A stretch of DNA of 64,000 bases from Salvelinus alpinus (GCF_045679555.1 NC_092091.1:92584190-92648189), one strand, 5' to 3'. Counted from the first letter of the stretch, positions 1 through 12,391 are shown. Made by a program: numbers and translations. The notes: generated by a model from the sequence alone, not told the origin.

Positions 1-142
1 AGGCATCTGTAGACAAAAGGAGAGTTTAATCAAACCACATCTTCATATAAAATGTTGTTTTGTAGGAACAGAACAAGTATTGATTAGTTACTATTTTACT
101 ATAGTTCTGAATATGCAGTTAATTAGGATTGAAGAGACTTAC

Positions 143-189
143 ATTTCCTCGGCCCTGATTTCAGCCTGCACTCTCCACCATGATCCACA
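143..189 (-). CDS. Copy A linker exon before B30.2 (47 nt)
   Basis: A short exon bounded by CTACAG at the acceptor and GTAAGT at the donor. It reads a linker containing V-D-H-G-G-E-C, which in fish NLR and TRIM proteins precedes the PRY motif. It starts by completing a codon begun in the last LRR exon and ends with one base that combines with the next exon. It is near-identical to 52204-52250 of Gene B. Confidence 0.7.
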
Positions 190-269
190 CTGTAGGAGAA
201 ACAGGTTATTGACTGACAAAGACCTAATAAAGCAGTCAACATTTAAACCATATTGTTGTGTTCTGGTGC

Positions 270-470
270 ACTATCCAAGTTCATTACTAGAGACATACAG
301 GTATTCTATCCTATCTACTGCATACAGAACAGAGTACAATTCATTATTAGAGACATACAGGTATTCTATCCTACCTACTGCATACAGATCGGAGTACAAT
401 TCATTACTAGAGACATACAGGTATTCTATCCTACCTACTGCATACAGAACAGAGTACAATTCCAACAGGA
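270..470. repeat. 60-bp intronic minisatellite, 3 copies
   Basis: About three copies of a 60-bp unit containing 'gagacatacaggtattctat', in the intron between the linker exon and the last LRR exon. The paralogous intron in Gene B (52345-52820) has about eight copies. Open frames here on both strands are only a consequence of the repeat length being a multiple of three. Confidence 0.9.
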
Positions 471-648
471 TATCAGCGATGCAGAAGAAGAGTATTCATG
501 TGGTGATGATGTATGCTGTGTTGGAGTGCTCAGCCTGCTGAGTAAACTCCCCCTTAATTCTACCATCATGTCCTCATGTTACAGACCCTACTACACTACA
601 TATGACACAACCGCTGCTCACACTATTAGGTCATCTATTCTGACTTAC

Positions 649-822
649 TTCAGCTTCATCGGTTTATATGTGGGATCCACCAGAGCAGCTGAAAGCAGTT
701 CCCCTGCAGAGTCTCCTGGGTGATTGTAGCTCAGGTCCAGCTCTTTCAGGAGGGAGGGGTTTGACCTCAGAGCTGAAGACAGAGCAGCACAGCCCTCCTC
801 TGTGACCAGACAGCCAGACAGC
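649..822 (-). CDS. Copy A LRR exon 3 (174 nt)
   Basis: A 174-nt (58-codon) exon with acceptor TGTAG and donor GTAAGT, entering and leaving in phase 2. It encodes one ribonuclease-inhibitor-type leucine-rich repeat including L-K-E-L-D-L-S-Y-N. In teleost NLRs such exons stack to form the ligand-facing solenoid. It is near-identical to Gene B exon 55400-55573. Confidence 0.8.
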
Positions 823-985
823 CTACAGAGAGACACACAACAGCTGTCTAGGTTGGTGTACTGGTGTCAATCATCTTGTAGGACACCAATACATTTGTCC
901 ATGACACAAACAATGTGATAAATAAGATTTTCTGAGAATTTGTTTTACTAAGCTCAGTACTGACCTGACAAACAGCTGTACTTAC

Positions 986-1159
986 CCCAGTGTGTGTAGT
1001 TTACAGTCTGGATCCTCCAGTCCAGCAGACAACAGTGTAACTCCTGAGTCCTGCAGGTCATTGTCTCTCAGCTCCAGTTGTTTCAGTTGTGAGTTGGGTG
1101 AACTCAGGACTGAGGCCAGATCTGAACAGCAACCCTCTGTCAGACCACACTGACCTAGA
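986..1159 (-). CDS. Copy A LRR exon 2 (174 nt)
   Basis: A 174-nt LRR exon, open, with acceptor CTCTAG and donor GTAAG, phase 2 at both ends. It contains L-K-Q-L-E-L-R-D-N. Its counterpart in Gene B is 55834-56007. No counterpart was seen for Gene C. Confidence 0.8.
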
Positions 1160-1238
1160 CTAGAGGGCAGAAGAGCACATGATTAACACATGTTTAAAAC
1201 ATCCACATAATAACTCATACTGAAGATATTTAACTCAC

Positions 1239-1412
1239 ACTAGTGTCTGTATGTTGCAGAGTGGACTGGTTAGTCCAACACAGAGCAGCTCCACTCCTCT
1301 GTCTCCCAGGTCATTGTAGCTGAGGTCCAGTTCTCTCAGGGGGGAGTTTGGTGTCTGCAGAGCTGAGGTCAGAGTCTCACAGAATGTATATGTGAGCTTA
1401 CAGTGATCCAGT
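1239..1412 (-). CDS. Copy A LRR exon 1 (174 nt)
   Basis: A 174-nt LRR exon with acceptor CTCTCCAG and donor GTGAGT, phase 2 at both ends. It contains L-R-E-L-D-L-S-Y-N. It is the same exon type as 22589-22762, 21740-21913 and 21290-21463 of Gene C and 56087-56260 of Gene B. Confidence 0.8.
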
Positions 1413-1495
1413 CTGGAGAGAGGAGATAATCTGTTAGATATTCAAATCCTTCATTATAATAATACTGTAAACATCAACACAATAACAGAACGTAC

Positions 1496-1842
1496 AGTGC
1501 TCTCTTGCAGGTTTTCACGACCGGCAGCAACCTCTGATAACCTTCCTCTGATGTGTTGTATGTCTTCAGGTCAAACTCCTCCAGCACCTCCTCTGACATC
1601 AGTAACAGGTAGGCCAGGGCTGAACATTGGTCAGGTTTTAGTCTTGTTTCTGAAAGAGTTCCTGATCGCAGGGAGGTCTGCATGTCTTCAACTAGAGAGT
1701 TGGCAAGTTGATGATCCTTTCTGGTGAGGATTCCTCCTCGATGTTGTCTGAAAGGTACCTGACTGTTCTCTCAACTTTTTACTCATTGCTCTGTGTTGTA
1801 CATCCTGTCTGTGTAGCAAGGCCTCGTAACAGATTCTGATTG
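1496..1842 (-). pseudogene. Truncated 3' end of a FISNA-NACHT exon
   Basis: The last ~210 nt are open and match the C-terminus of the Gene C NACHT exon (winged-helix/helical region ending in T-C-K-R-A-L). Upstream there is a ~24-bp deletion relative to Gene C. At about 1838 the similarity stops and the sequence continues with DNA homologous to the region upstream of Gene C's start codon. No acceptor remains, so the exon cannot be included in a normal transcript. Confidence 0.75.
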
Positions 1843-1941
1843 GCTACAATAAGAATTTCAGAACAGTCAATATTTCTGAACATTGTTGAAGAACCAATAA
1901 CAACGACAACACTTTCATTGTCTGTGGTCAAATAGTTAGTT

Positions 1942-2978
1942 CTTCAATATATCCACATAATTTACCGTCCTCATGATGCCATCTATTTTGTTAAGTGCAC
2001 CAGTCCCTCCTGCAGCAAAGCACCCCCACAACATGATGCTGCCACCCCCGTGCCTCACGATTGGGATGGTGTTCTCCGGCTTGCAAGCCTCCCCCTTTTT
2101 CCTCCAAAAATAACGCTGGTCATTATGGCCAAACAGTTCTATTTTTGTTTCATCAGACCTGAGGACATTTCTCCAAAAAGTACGATCTTTGTCACCATGT
2201 GCCGTTGCAAACCATAGTCTGGCTTTTTTATGGCTGTTTTGGAGCAGTGGCTTCTTCCTTGCTTAGCGGCCTTTCAGGTTATGTCGATATAGGACTCGTT
2301 TAACTGTGGATATAGATACTTTTGTACCCGTTTCCTCCAGCATCTTCACAAGGTCCTTTGCTGTTGTTCTGGGATTGATTTGTACTTCTCGCACCAAAGT
2401 ACGTTCATCTCTAGGAGACAGAACGCGTCTCCTTCCTGAGTGGTATCACGGCTGTGTGGTCCCATGGTGTTTATACTTGCGTACTATTGTTTGTACAGAT
2501 GAACATTTGTACCTTCAGGCGTTTGAAAATTGCTCCCAAGGATGAACCAGAATATTGGAGGTCTACAATTTTTTTCTGAGGTCTTGGCTGATTTCTTTTG
2601 ATTTTCCCATGATGTCAAGCAAAGAGGCACTGAGTTTGAAGGTAGGCCTTGAAATACATCCACAGGTACACCTCCAATTGACTCAAATGATGTCAATTAG
2701 CCTATCAAAAGCTTCTAAACCCATGACATAATTTTCTGGAATTTTTTTCACGCTGTTTAAAGTCACAGTCAACTTAGTGTATGTAAACTTCTGACACACT
2801 GGAATTGTGATACAGCGAATTATAAGTGAAATAATCTGTCTGTAAGCAATTGCTGGAAAAATAACTTGTGTCATGCACAAAGTAGATGTCCTAACCGCCT
2901 TGCCAAAACTATAGTTCGTTAACAAGAAATTTGTGGACTGGTTGAAATAACGAGAATTAATGATTCCAACCAAAGTGT
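1942..2978 (-). mobile_element. Sleeping Beauty-type Tc1 transposon, left piece, truncated
   Basis: It matches the better copy at 52872-55262. It carries degraded Tc1 transposase on the minus strand, including the D-E-T-K-I-E-L-F-G region and the N-terminal helix-turn-helix. The left inverted repeat and the transposase C-terminus are missing. On the right it breaks at 'aaagtgt', where the non-LTR retrotransposon begins. The last ~18 bp of its right inverted repeat reappear at 20669-20686, so the retrotransposon appears to sit inside it. Confidence 0.75.
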
Positions 2979-3403
2979 TTGTCCGAGCAAGGGTTGCCTT
3001 CCAGAGAGACATCAGAGACTAACGTTATTTGCTTCACGGAAACATGGCTCACTCTGGACATGCTATCGGAGTCGGTACAGCCAGCTGGTTTCTTCACGCA
3101 TTGTGCAGACAGAAACAAGCATCTTTCTGGTAAGAAGAGGGGCGGGGGGGTATACCTTATAACGAGACGTGGTGTGATCATAACAACATACAGGAACTCA
3201 AGTCCTTCTGTTCACCTGACTTAGAATTCCTCACAATCAAATGTCGACCGCATTATCTACCAAGAGAATTCTCTTCGATCATAATCACAGCCGCATATAT
3301 TCCCCCCAAGCAGAAACATCGATGGCCCTGAACGAACTTCATTTGACTCTATGTAAACTGGAAACCACATATCGTGAGGCTGCATTCATTGTAGCTGGGG
3401 ATT
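2979..3403 (+). mobile_element. Non-LTR retrotransposon, segment 1 (endonuclease N-terminus)
   Basis: A 5'-truncated LINE on the plus strand. The translation shows an AP-type endonuclease signature, C-F-T-E-T-W-L followed by a G-G-G-V-Y-L strand, with at least one frame disruption. The reading stops in a G-D-F-N motif at a TTAA. The same reading resumes with K-A-N-L at 15655, on the far side of the piggyBac-like block. This is a jockey/CR1/L2-group type element; the exact family is not determined. Confidence 0.75.
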
Positions 3404-3411
3404 TTAATTAA

Positions 3412-4810
3412 CTTCTTATGGATAGGGAGTAAACGGCCAGCTACTCAGTCCCAGTTGCTAATATATGCATATCATTAGTAGATTTGGATAGAAAACACGC
3501 TAAAGTTTCTAAAACTGTTTGAATGATGTCTGTGAGTATAAGAGAACTCATATGGCAGGCAAAAACCTTAGAGAAAATCCAACCAGGAAGTGGGAAATCT
3601 GAGGTTGGTCGTTTTTCAACTCATTCCCTATTGAAGATACAGTAGGATATGGGTCATGTTGCACTTCCTAAGGCTTCCACTAGATGTCAACAGTCTTTAG
3701 AACCTTGTCTGATGCTTCTACTGTGAAGTGGGGCCGAATGAGAGGGGATTGAGTCAGAGGTCTGGCAGAATGCTTTGAGCTCGTGACTAGAGCGAGCTCT
3801 GTTCCATTTGCTTTTCTGAAGACAAAGGAATTCTCCGGTTGGAACATTTTTGAAGATTTATGTTAAAAACATCCTTAAGATTGATTCTATACTTCGTTTG
3901 ACATGTTTCTACGACCTGTAATATAACTTTTTGGACTTTTCGTCCGTACTTTCCGCTGGATTTGCACGTGAGTTTGGATTTGTTTACCAAATGCGCTAAC
4001 AAAAGGAGGTATTTGGACATAAATGATGAACTTTATGGAACAAATCAAACATTTATTGTGGAACTGGGATTCCTGGGAGTGCATTCTGACGAAGATCATC
4101 AAAGGTAAGTGAACATTTATAATGCTATTTCTGACTTATGTTGACTCCAACATGGCGGATATCTTCTTGGGTTGTGTTGGTCTCTGAGCACCGTACTCAG
4201 AAGCATGGTTTGCTTTTTCCGTAAAGTTTAAAAAAAAATCTGACACAGCAGCTGCATTAAGGAGAAGCATATCTTTAAATCTGTGAATAACACTTGTATC
4301 TTTTATCAATGTTTATTATGAGTATTTCTGTGATTTGATGTGGCTCTGTGCAAATTCACGGGATGTTTTGGAGACAAAGCCAAATGTAAACTGAGGTTTT
4401 TGGATATAAATATGAACTTGATCGAACAAAACATACATGTATTGTGTAACATGTTGTCCCGGGAGTGTCATCTGATGAAGAATATCAAAGTTTAGTGATT
4501 CATTTTATCAATGTTTCAGCTTTTTGTGACTCCTCTCTTTGGTTGGAAAATTGCTGTATGCTTTCTGTGACTAGTTGCTGACCTGACATAATGATATGTT
4601 CTGCTTTCGCCGAAAAGCTTTATTGAAATCGGGTTCTGTGGTTGGATTAATGAGAATTTTAATGTTAAAATGGTGTCTAATACTTGTATGTTTGATAAAA
4701 TTGAATTATGAGATTTCTGTTGATTGAATTTGGCGCCCTGCAATTTCATTGGCTGTTGGCGAGGGGTTCTGCTAGCGGAACGGGGTTCCGGAACCCCAGT
4801 CCTAGACAGG
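3412..4810. mobile_element. piggyBac-like non-autonomous element, unit 1
   Basis: The first unit of the array, inserted in the LINE at a TTAA. TTAA occurs twice in tandem at 3404-3411 and once at 4811-4814. It has no transposase. Its first ~110 bp differ from the other units, and the remainder is nearly identical to units 2-5. It carries the shared 'tacaatatgcat'-type core in diverged form. The open frames of 60-130 codons repeated in each unit are not genes. Confidence 0.7.
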
Positions 4811-4814
4811 TTAA

Positions 4815-6249
4815 CCTGTTGAGGACAGAGGGCGCTGTTTTCACTTTGGGTGAAAATCGTGCCCAATTTAAACGGCCTCGTACTCCATTCTTGCTCGTAC
4901 AATATGCATATTATTATTACTATTGGATAGAAAACACTCTATAGTTTCTAAAACCGTTTGAATGATGTCTGTGAGTATAAGAGAACTCATATGGCAGGCA
5001 AAAACCTTAGAAAAAATCCAACCAGGAAGTGGGAAATCTGAGGTTGGTCGTTTTTCAACTCATTCCCTATTGAAGATACAGTAGGATATGGGTCATGTTG
5101 CACTTCCTAAGGCTTCCACTAGATGTCAACAGTCTTTAGAACCTTGTCTGATGCTTCTACTGTGAAGTGGGGCCGAATGAGAGGGGAATGAGTCAGAGGT
5201 CTGGCAGAATGCTTTGAGCTCGTGACTCGAGCGAGCTCTGTTCCATTTGCTTTTCTGAAGACAAAGGAATTCTCCGGTTGGAACATTTTTGAAGATTTAT
5301 GTTAAAAACATCCTTAAGATTGATTCTATACTTCGTTTGACATGTTTCTACGACCTGTAATATAACTTTTTGGACTTTTCGTCCGTACTTTCCGCTGGAT
5401 TTGCACGTGAGTTTGGATTTGTTTACCAAATGCGCTAACAAAAGGAGGTATTTGGACATAAATGATGAACTTTATGGAACAAATCAAACATTTATTGTGG
5501 AACTGGGATTCCTGGGAGTGCATTCTGACGAAGATCATCAAAGGTAAGTGAACATTTATAATGCTATTTCTGACTTATGTTGACTCCAACGTGGCGGATA
5601 TCTTCTTGGGTTGTGTTGGTCTCTGAGCACCGTACTCAGAAGCATGGTTTGCTTTTTCCGTAAAGTTTAAAAAAAAATCTGACACGGCAGCTGCATTAAG
5701 GAGAAGCATATCTTTAAATCTGTGAATAACACTTGTATCTTTTATCAATGTTTATTATGAGTATTTCTGTGATTTGATGTGGCTCTGTGCAAATTCACGG
5801 GATGTTTTGGAGACAAAGCCAAATGTAAACTGAGGTTTTTGGATATAAATATGAACTTGATCGAACAAAACATACATGTATTGTGTAACATGTTGTCCCG
5901 GGAGTGTCATCTGATGAAGAATATCAAAGTTTAGTGATTCATTTTATCAATGTTTCAGCTTTTTGTGACTCCTCTCTTTGGTTGGAAAATTGCTGTATGC
6001 TTTCTGTGACTAGTTGCTGACCTGACATAATGATATGTTCTGCTTTCGCCGAAAAGCTTTATTGAAATCGGGTTCTGTGGTTGGATTAATGAGAATTTTA
6101 TTGTTAAAATGATGTCTAATACTTGTATGTTTGATAAAATTGAATTATGAGATTTCTGTTGATTGAATTTGGCGCCCTGCAATTTCATTGGCTGTTGGCG
6201 AGGGGTTCTGCTAGCGGAACGGGGTTCCGGAACCCCAGTCCTAGACAGG
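4815..6249. mobile_element. piggyBac-like unit 2 of the 1439-bp array
   Basis: It runs from CCTGTTGAGGACAGAGGGCG to CCTAGACAGG, imperfect terminal inverted repeats, flanked by TTAA at 4811-4814 and 6250-6253. The period including one TTAA is exactly 1439 bp. It carries the 'B' diagnostic variants (gactcgag near 5224, aacgtggcgg near 5589, cacggcag near 5684). Confidence 0.8.
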
Positions 6250-6253
6250 TTAA

Positions 6254-7688
6254 CCTGTTGAGGACAGAGGGCGCTGTTTTCACTTTGGGTGAAAATCGTG
6301 CCCAATTTAAACGGCCTCGTACTCAATTCTTGCTCGTACAATATGCATATTATTATTACTATTGGATAGAAAACACTCTATAGTTTCTAAAACCGTTTGA
6401 ATGATGTCTGTGAGTATAAGAGAACTCATATGGCAGGCAAAAACCTTAGAAAAAATCCAACCAGGAAGTGAGAAATCTGAGGTTGGTCGTTTTTCAACTC
6501 ATTCCCTATTGAAGATACAGTAGGATATGGGTCATGTTGCACTTCCTAAGGCTTCCACTAGATGTCAACAGTCTTTAGAACCTTGTCTGATGCTTCTACT
6601 GTGAAGTGGGGCCGAATGAGAGGGGATTGATTCAGAGGTCTGGCAGAATGCTTTGAGCTCGTGACTAGAGCGAGCTCTGTTCCATTTGCTTTTCTGAAGA
6701 CAAAGGAATTCTCCGGTTGGAACATTTTTGAAGATTTATGTTAAAAACATCCTTAAGATTGATTCTATACTTCGTTTGACATGTTTCTACGACCTGTAAT
6801 ATAACTTTTTGGACTTTTCGTCCGTACTTTCCTCTGGATTTGCACGTGAGTTTGGATTTGTTTACCAAATGCGCTAACAAAAGGAGGTATTTGGACATAA
6901 ATGATGAACTTTATGGAACAAATCAAACATTTATTGTGGAACTGGGATTCCTGGGAGTGCATTCTGACGAAGATCATCAAAGGTAAGTGAACATTTATAA
7001 TGCTATTTCTGACTTATGTTGACTCCAACATGGCGGATATCTTCTTGGGTTGTGTTGGTCTCTGAGCACCGTACTCAGAAGCATGGTTTGCTTTTTCCGT
7101 AAAGTTTAAAAAAAAATCTGACACAGCAGCTGCATTAAGGAGAAGCATATCTTTAAATCTGTGAATAACACTTGTATCTTTTATCAATGTTTATTATGAG
7201 TATTTCTGTGATTTGATGTGGCTCTGTGCAAATTCACAGGATGTTTTGGAGACAAAGCCAAATGTAAACTGAGGTTTTTGGATATAAATATGAACTTGAT
7301 CGAACAAAACATACATGTATTGTGTAACATGTTGTCCCGGGAGTGTCATCTGATGAAGAATATCAAAGTTTAGTGATTCATTTTATCAATGTTTCAGCTT
7401 TTTGTGACTCCTCTCTTTGGTTTGAAAATTGCTGTATGCTTTCTGTGACTAGTTGCTGACCTGACATAATGATATGTTCTGCTTTCGCCGAAAAGCTTTA
7501 TTGAAATCGGGTTCTGTGGTTGGATTAATGAGAATTTTAATGTTAAAATGGTGTCTAATACTTGTATGTTTGATAAAATTGAATTATGAGATTTCTGTTG
7601 ATTGAATTTGGCGCCCTGCAATTTCATTGGCTGTTGGCGAGGGGTTCTGCTAGCGGAACGGGGTTCCGGAACCCCAGTCCTAGACAGG
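6254..7688. mobile_element. piggyBac-like unit 3 of the 1439-bp array
   Basis: Same ends and TTAA flanks as unit 2 (6250-6253, 7689-7692). It carries the 'A' diagnostic variants shared with unit 1 (gactagag near 6663, aacatggcgg near 7028, cacagcag near 7123). Confidence 0.8.
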
Positions 7689-7692
7689 TTAA

Positions 7693-10600
7693 CCTGTTGA
7701 GGACAGAGGGCGCTGTTTTCACTTTGGGTGAAAATCGTGCCCAATTTAAACGGCCTCGTACTCAATTCTTGCTCGTACAATATGCATATTATTATTACTA
7801 TTGGATAGAAAACACTCTATAGTTTCTAAAACCGTTTGAATGATGTCTGTGAGTATAAGAGAACTCATATGGCAGGCAAAAACCTTAGAAAAAATCCAAC
7901 CAGGAAGTGGGAAATCTGAGGTTGGTCGTTTTTCAACTCATTCCCTATTGAAGATACAGTAGGATATGGGTCATGTTGCACTTCCTAAGGCTTCCACTAG
8001 ATGTCAACAGTCTTTAGAACCTTGTCTGATGCTTCTACTGTGAAGTGGGGCCGAATGAGAGGGGAATGAGTCAGAGGTCTGGCAGAATGCTTTGAGCTCG
8101 TGACTCGAGCGAGCTCTGTTCCATTTGCTTTTCTGAAGACAAAGGAATTCTCCGGTTGGAACATTTTTGAAGATTTATGTTAAAAACATCCTTAAGATTG
8201 ATTCTATACTTCGTTTGACATGTTTCTACGACCTGTAATATAACTTTTTGGACTTTTCGTCCGTACTTTCCGCTGGATTTGCACGTGAGTTTGGATTTGT
8301 TTACCAAATGCGCTAACAAAAGGAGGTATTTGGACATAAATGATGAACTTTATGGAACAAATCAAACATTTATTGTGGAACTGGGATTCCTGGGAGTGCA
8401 TTCTGACGAAGATCATCAAAGGTAAGTGAACATTTATAATGCTATTTCTGACTTATGTTGACTCCAACGTGGCGGATATCTTCTTGGGTTGTGTTGGTCT
8501 CTGAGCACCGTACTCAGAAGCATGGTTTGCTTTTTCCGTAAAGTTTAAAAAAAAATCTGACACGGCAGCTGCATTAAGGAGAAGCATATCTTTAAATCTG
8601 TGAATAACACTTGTATCTTTTATCAATGTTTATTATGAGTATTTCTGTGATTTGATGTGGCTCTGTGCAAATTCACGGGATGTTTTGGAGACAAAGCCAA
8701 ATGTAAACTGAGGTTTTTGGATATAAATATGAACTTGATCGAACAAAACATACATGTATTGTGTAACATGTTGTCCCGGGAGTGTCATCTGATGAAGAAT
8801 ATCAAAGTTTAGTGATTCATTTTATCAATGTTTCAGCTTTTTGTGACTCCTCTCTTTGGTTGGAAAATTGCTGTATGCTTTCTGTGACTAGTTGCTGACC
8901 TGACATAATGATATGTTCTGCTTTCGCCGAAAAGCTTTATTGAAATCGGGTTCTGTGGTTGGATTAACCTGTTGGGGATGAGGGCGCTGTTGTGGCTATT
9001 TATGCTAATCGTGTAATTTTTTGAAACGGCTTCCCACAAAGTTCTTGATCGTACAATATGCATATTATTATTATTATTGGATAGAAAACAGTCTATAGTT
9101 TCTATAGGAGTTGAAATTTTGTCTCTAAGTGGAACAGAGCCCATTCTACAGCAATTTCCCTGACATGGAGTCAGATTCCAGAAATTTTGGCCACTGATCT
9201 GGAGTCAGTTAAAAGGCCACTGTTATTGCTATGACTATACGGACACTGCTTACGTCTTCCCCTGGATGTCTTTACGTGATGACGATTTGAATCGGGTCGA
9301 TTGCACGTTCACAGGCACTATAAATTAAAAAACCCTGAGCCTAGTCAGTCTTTTGGAGCTGCGTCATGCGCATAGAGGGCACCGACCCGCACCTGTTCCA
9401 AGCGTTAGTGGAGGGAGTAATATTACTCGGGTCATGTTTCTACTCGTTATGGGAGTTAAAAACATCATAAGGTAGTTAATTTAAAGCGTTTTATAGCAAT
9501 TTATATCCGTTTAGTGCGATTTTGGGACATTTATTTCTGAAAAGCTGTGAGTTGCTGGGCACGCTTCCAGTTCATCCCGAACGCAGTTGGCATTTCCACA
9601 TGGCAAGAGGACAGCTTTCCACCAAAAGACGATTGGACCCAAGAAAGGATCCTTTGCCCAAGATACCGATGGAAGAACAGCTCAAAGTAGGACATTTTTA
9701 TTATGATAAATTGTGTTTCTGTCGAAAAGTGTTAGTGGCTTCGGACGCCATGTTTTTTGACGTAGCATCGCTTGGCGCAAGCTGTATTGAAAAGTAAGGA
9801 TAATTTAAAAAATGTAATTCCGCGATTGTATTAAGAATTAAATTGTCTATCAATCCCTGTCCACCCTATATTTTTTAGTCACGTTTATGAGTATTTATGT
9901 ATAAGAGTAGATCACTGTCTAAGTGGCGCACAGACTTTTTCTGACCAGCTGAGCTACATTCCACATTGTCTAACCATGATTTTGGTGGCTAAATATAAAC
10001 ATTTTCGATCAAACTCTATATGGATTGTGTAATATGATGTTACAGGAGTGTCATCTGAAGAATTCTGAGAAGGTTAGTGAAAAAATTAATATATTTTGGC
10101 GATGTTTACTTTTATCGCTCACTTTGGCTAGAATCAATGCTGGGCTGCTATGTGCTATGTGCTATGCTAATATAACGATTTATTGTGTTTTCGCTGTAAG
10201 ACACTTAGAAAATCTGAAATATTGTCTGTATTCACAGGATCTGTGTCTTTCGATTCGTGTATGCTGTGTATTTTTACGAAATGTTTGATGATTAGTAAGT
10301 AGGTAAACACGTTGCTCTAAGTAGTTTTTCTATTCCATTTGTGACGGTGGGTGCAGTTGTAACCTATGCCATCTACCTGAAATATGCACTTTTTTCTAAC
10401 AAAACCTATCCCATACCATAAATATGTTATCAGACTGTCATCTGATTAGTTTTTTTCTTGGTTAGGGGCTATAAATATCTTAGTTTAGCCGAATTGGTGA
10501 TAGCTACTGGTGTTGGTGGACAAATAAAAGATGGTGGATTATGCTAATGTGTTTTTAGGTGCTAATGTGTACATCTTTACATATTGTGTCTTCCCTGTAA

Positions 10601-10948
10601 AACATTTAAAAAATCGGACATGTTGACTGGATTCACAAGATCTGTGTCTTTCATTAGCTGTATTGGACTTTAATGTGTGAAAGTTAAATATTTAAAAAAA
10701 ATATTTTTTTTGAATTTCGCGGCACTGGTTTTTCAGTGGGGGTGGGGGGGGAGTGCCGCTAGCGCCACTCTCATCCTAGACAGGTTAATGAGAATTTTAT
10801 TGTTAAAATGATGTCTAATACTTGTATGTTTGATAAAATTGAATTATGAGATTTCTGTTGATTGAATTTGGCGCCCTGCAATTTCATTGGCTGTTGGCGA
10901 GGGGTTCTGCTAGCGGAACGGGGTTCCGGAACCCCAGTCCTAGACAGG
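7693..10948. mobile_element. piggyBac-like unit 4, split by a nested element
   Basis: 7693-8967 plus 10789-10948 and the closing TTAA reconstruct exactly 1439 bp once the inserted element and one TTAA are subtracted. It carries the 'B' variants on both sides of the insertion (gactcgag near 8102; attttattg near 10796), so both parts belong to one unit. Confidence 0.8.
8968..10784. mobile_element. Nested piggyBac-like element, 1817 bp
   Basis: Inserted into unit 4 with TTAA on both sides (8964-8967 and 10785-10788). Its ends pair as inverted repeats: CCTGTTGGGGATGAGGGCGC against the complement of GCGCCACTCTCATCCTAGAC at the right end. It has no transposase-sized frame. It is a different subfamily from the array units (about 1.8 kb) and is close to elements 12392-14225 and 40220-42039. 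Confidence 0.8.
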
Positions 10949-10952
10949 TTAA

Positions 10953-12387
10953 CCTGTTGAGGACAGAGGGCGCTGTTTTCACTTTGGGTGAAAATCGTGC
11001 CCAATTTAAACGGCCTCGTACTCAATTCTTGCTCGTACAATATGCATATTATTATTACTATTGGATAGAAAACACTCTATAGTTTCTAAAACCGTTTGAA
11101 TGATGTCTGTGAGTATAAGAGAACTCATATGGCAGGCAAAAACCTTAGAAAAAATCCAACCAGGAAGTGAGAAATCTGAGGTTGGTCGTTTTTCAACTCA
11201 TTCCCTATTGAAGATACAGTAGGATATGGGTCATGTTGCACTTCCTAAGGCTTCCACTAGATGTCAACAGTCTTTAGAACCTTGTCTGATGCTTCTACTG
11301 TGAAGTGGGGCCGAATGAGAGGGGAATGAGTCAGAGGTCTGGCAGAATGCTTTGAGCTCGTGACTCGAGCGAGCTCTGTTCCATTTGCTTTTCTGAAGAC
11401 AAAGGAATTCTCCGGTTGGAACATTTTTGAAGATTTATGTTAAAAACATCCTTAAGATTGATTCTATACTTCGTTTGACATGTTTCTACGACCTGTAATA
11501 TAACTTTTTGGACTTTTCGTCCGTACTTTCCGCTGGATTTGCACGTGAGTTTGGATTTGTTTACCAAATGCGCTAACAAAAGGAGGTATTTGGACATAAA
11601 TGATGAACTTTATGGAACAAATCAAACATTTATTGTGGAACTGGGATTCCTGGGAGTGCATTCTGACGAAGATCATCAAAGGTAAGTGAACATTTATAAT
11701 GCTATTTCTGACTTATGTTGACTCCAACATGGCGGATATCTTCTTGGGTTGTGTTGGTCTCTGAGCACCGTACTCAGAAGCATGGTTTGCTTTTTCCGTA
11801 AAGTTTTAAAAAAAATCTGACACAGCAGCTGCATTAAGGAGAAGCATATCTTTAAATCTGTGAATAACACTTGTATCTTTTATCAATGTTTATTATGAGT
11901 ATTTCTGTGATTTGATGTGGCTCTGTGCAAATTCACGGGATGTTTTGGAGACAAAGCCAAATGTAAACTGAGGTTTTTGGATATAAATATGAACTTGATC
12001 GAACAAAACATACATGTATTGTGTAACATGTTGTCCCGGGAGTGTCATCTGATGAAGAATATCAAAGTTTAGTGATTCATTTTATCAATGTTTCAGCTTT
12101 TTGTGACTCCTCTCTTTGGTTGGAAAATTGCTGTATGCTTTCTGTGACTAGTTGCTGACCTGACATAATGATATGTTCTGCTTTCGCCGAAAAGCTTTAT
12201 TGAAATCGGGTTCTGTGGTTGGATTAATGAGAATTTTATTGTTAAAATGGTGTCTAATACTTGTATGTTTGATAAAATTGAATTATGAGATTTCTGTTGA
12301 TTGAATTTGGCGCCCTGCAATTTCATTGGCTGTTGGCGAGGGGTTCTGCTAGCGGAACGGGGTTCCGGAACCCCAGTCCTAGACAGG
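10953..12387. mobile_element. piggyBac-like unit 5 of the 1439-bp array
   Basis: TTAA flanks at 10949-10952 and 12388-12391 give the same 1439-bp period. It is a mosaic: B-type variants early (ggggaatgag near 11320, gactcgag near 11362) and A-type variants later (aacatggcgg near 11727, cacagcag near 11822). Confidence 0.8.
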
Positions 12388-12391
12388 TTAA

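Larger units (their letters stand above)
1..1842 (-). pseudogene. NLR paralogue copy A: truncated NACHT tail, three LRR exons, linker exon and start of B30.2 exon
   Basis: This is a third NLR copy, colinear with the 3' half of Gene C and with Gene B. On the minus strand it holds the last ~340 bp of a FISNA-NACHT exon (1496-1842), LRR exons 1239-1412, 986-1159 and 649-822, a 47-nt linker exon (143-189) and the first 6 nt of a PRY-SPRY exon (1-6). The NACHT exon is broken. Next to the intact exon at 22846-24670 it lacks about 24 bp near 1700. At about 1838 it jumps directly into sequence matching 26380-26470, which lies upstream of Gene C's start codon. The rest of NACHT, FISNA and both 5' exons are therefore gone. 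The LRR and linker exons are open with intact splice sites. The copy is either a pseudogene or the 3' half of a chimeric gene with Gene C. Confidence 0.75.
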
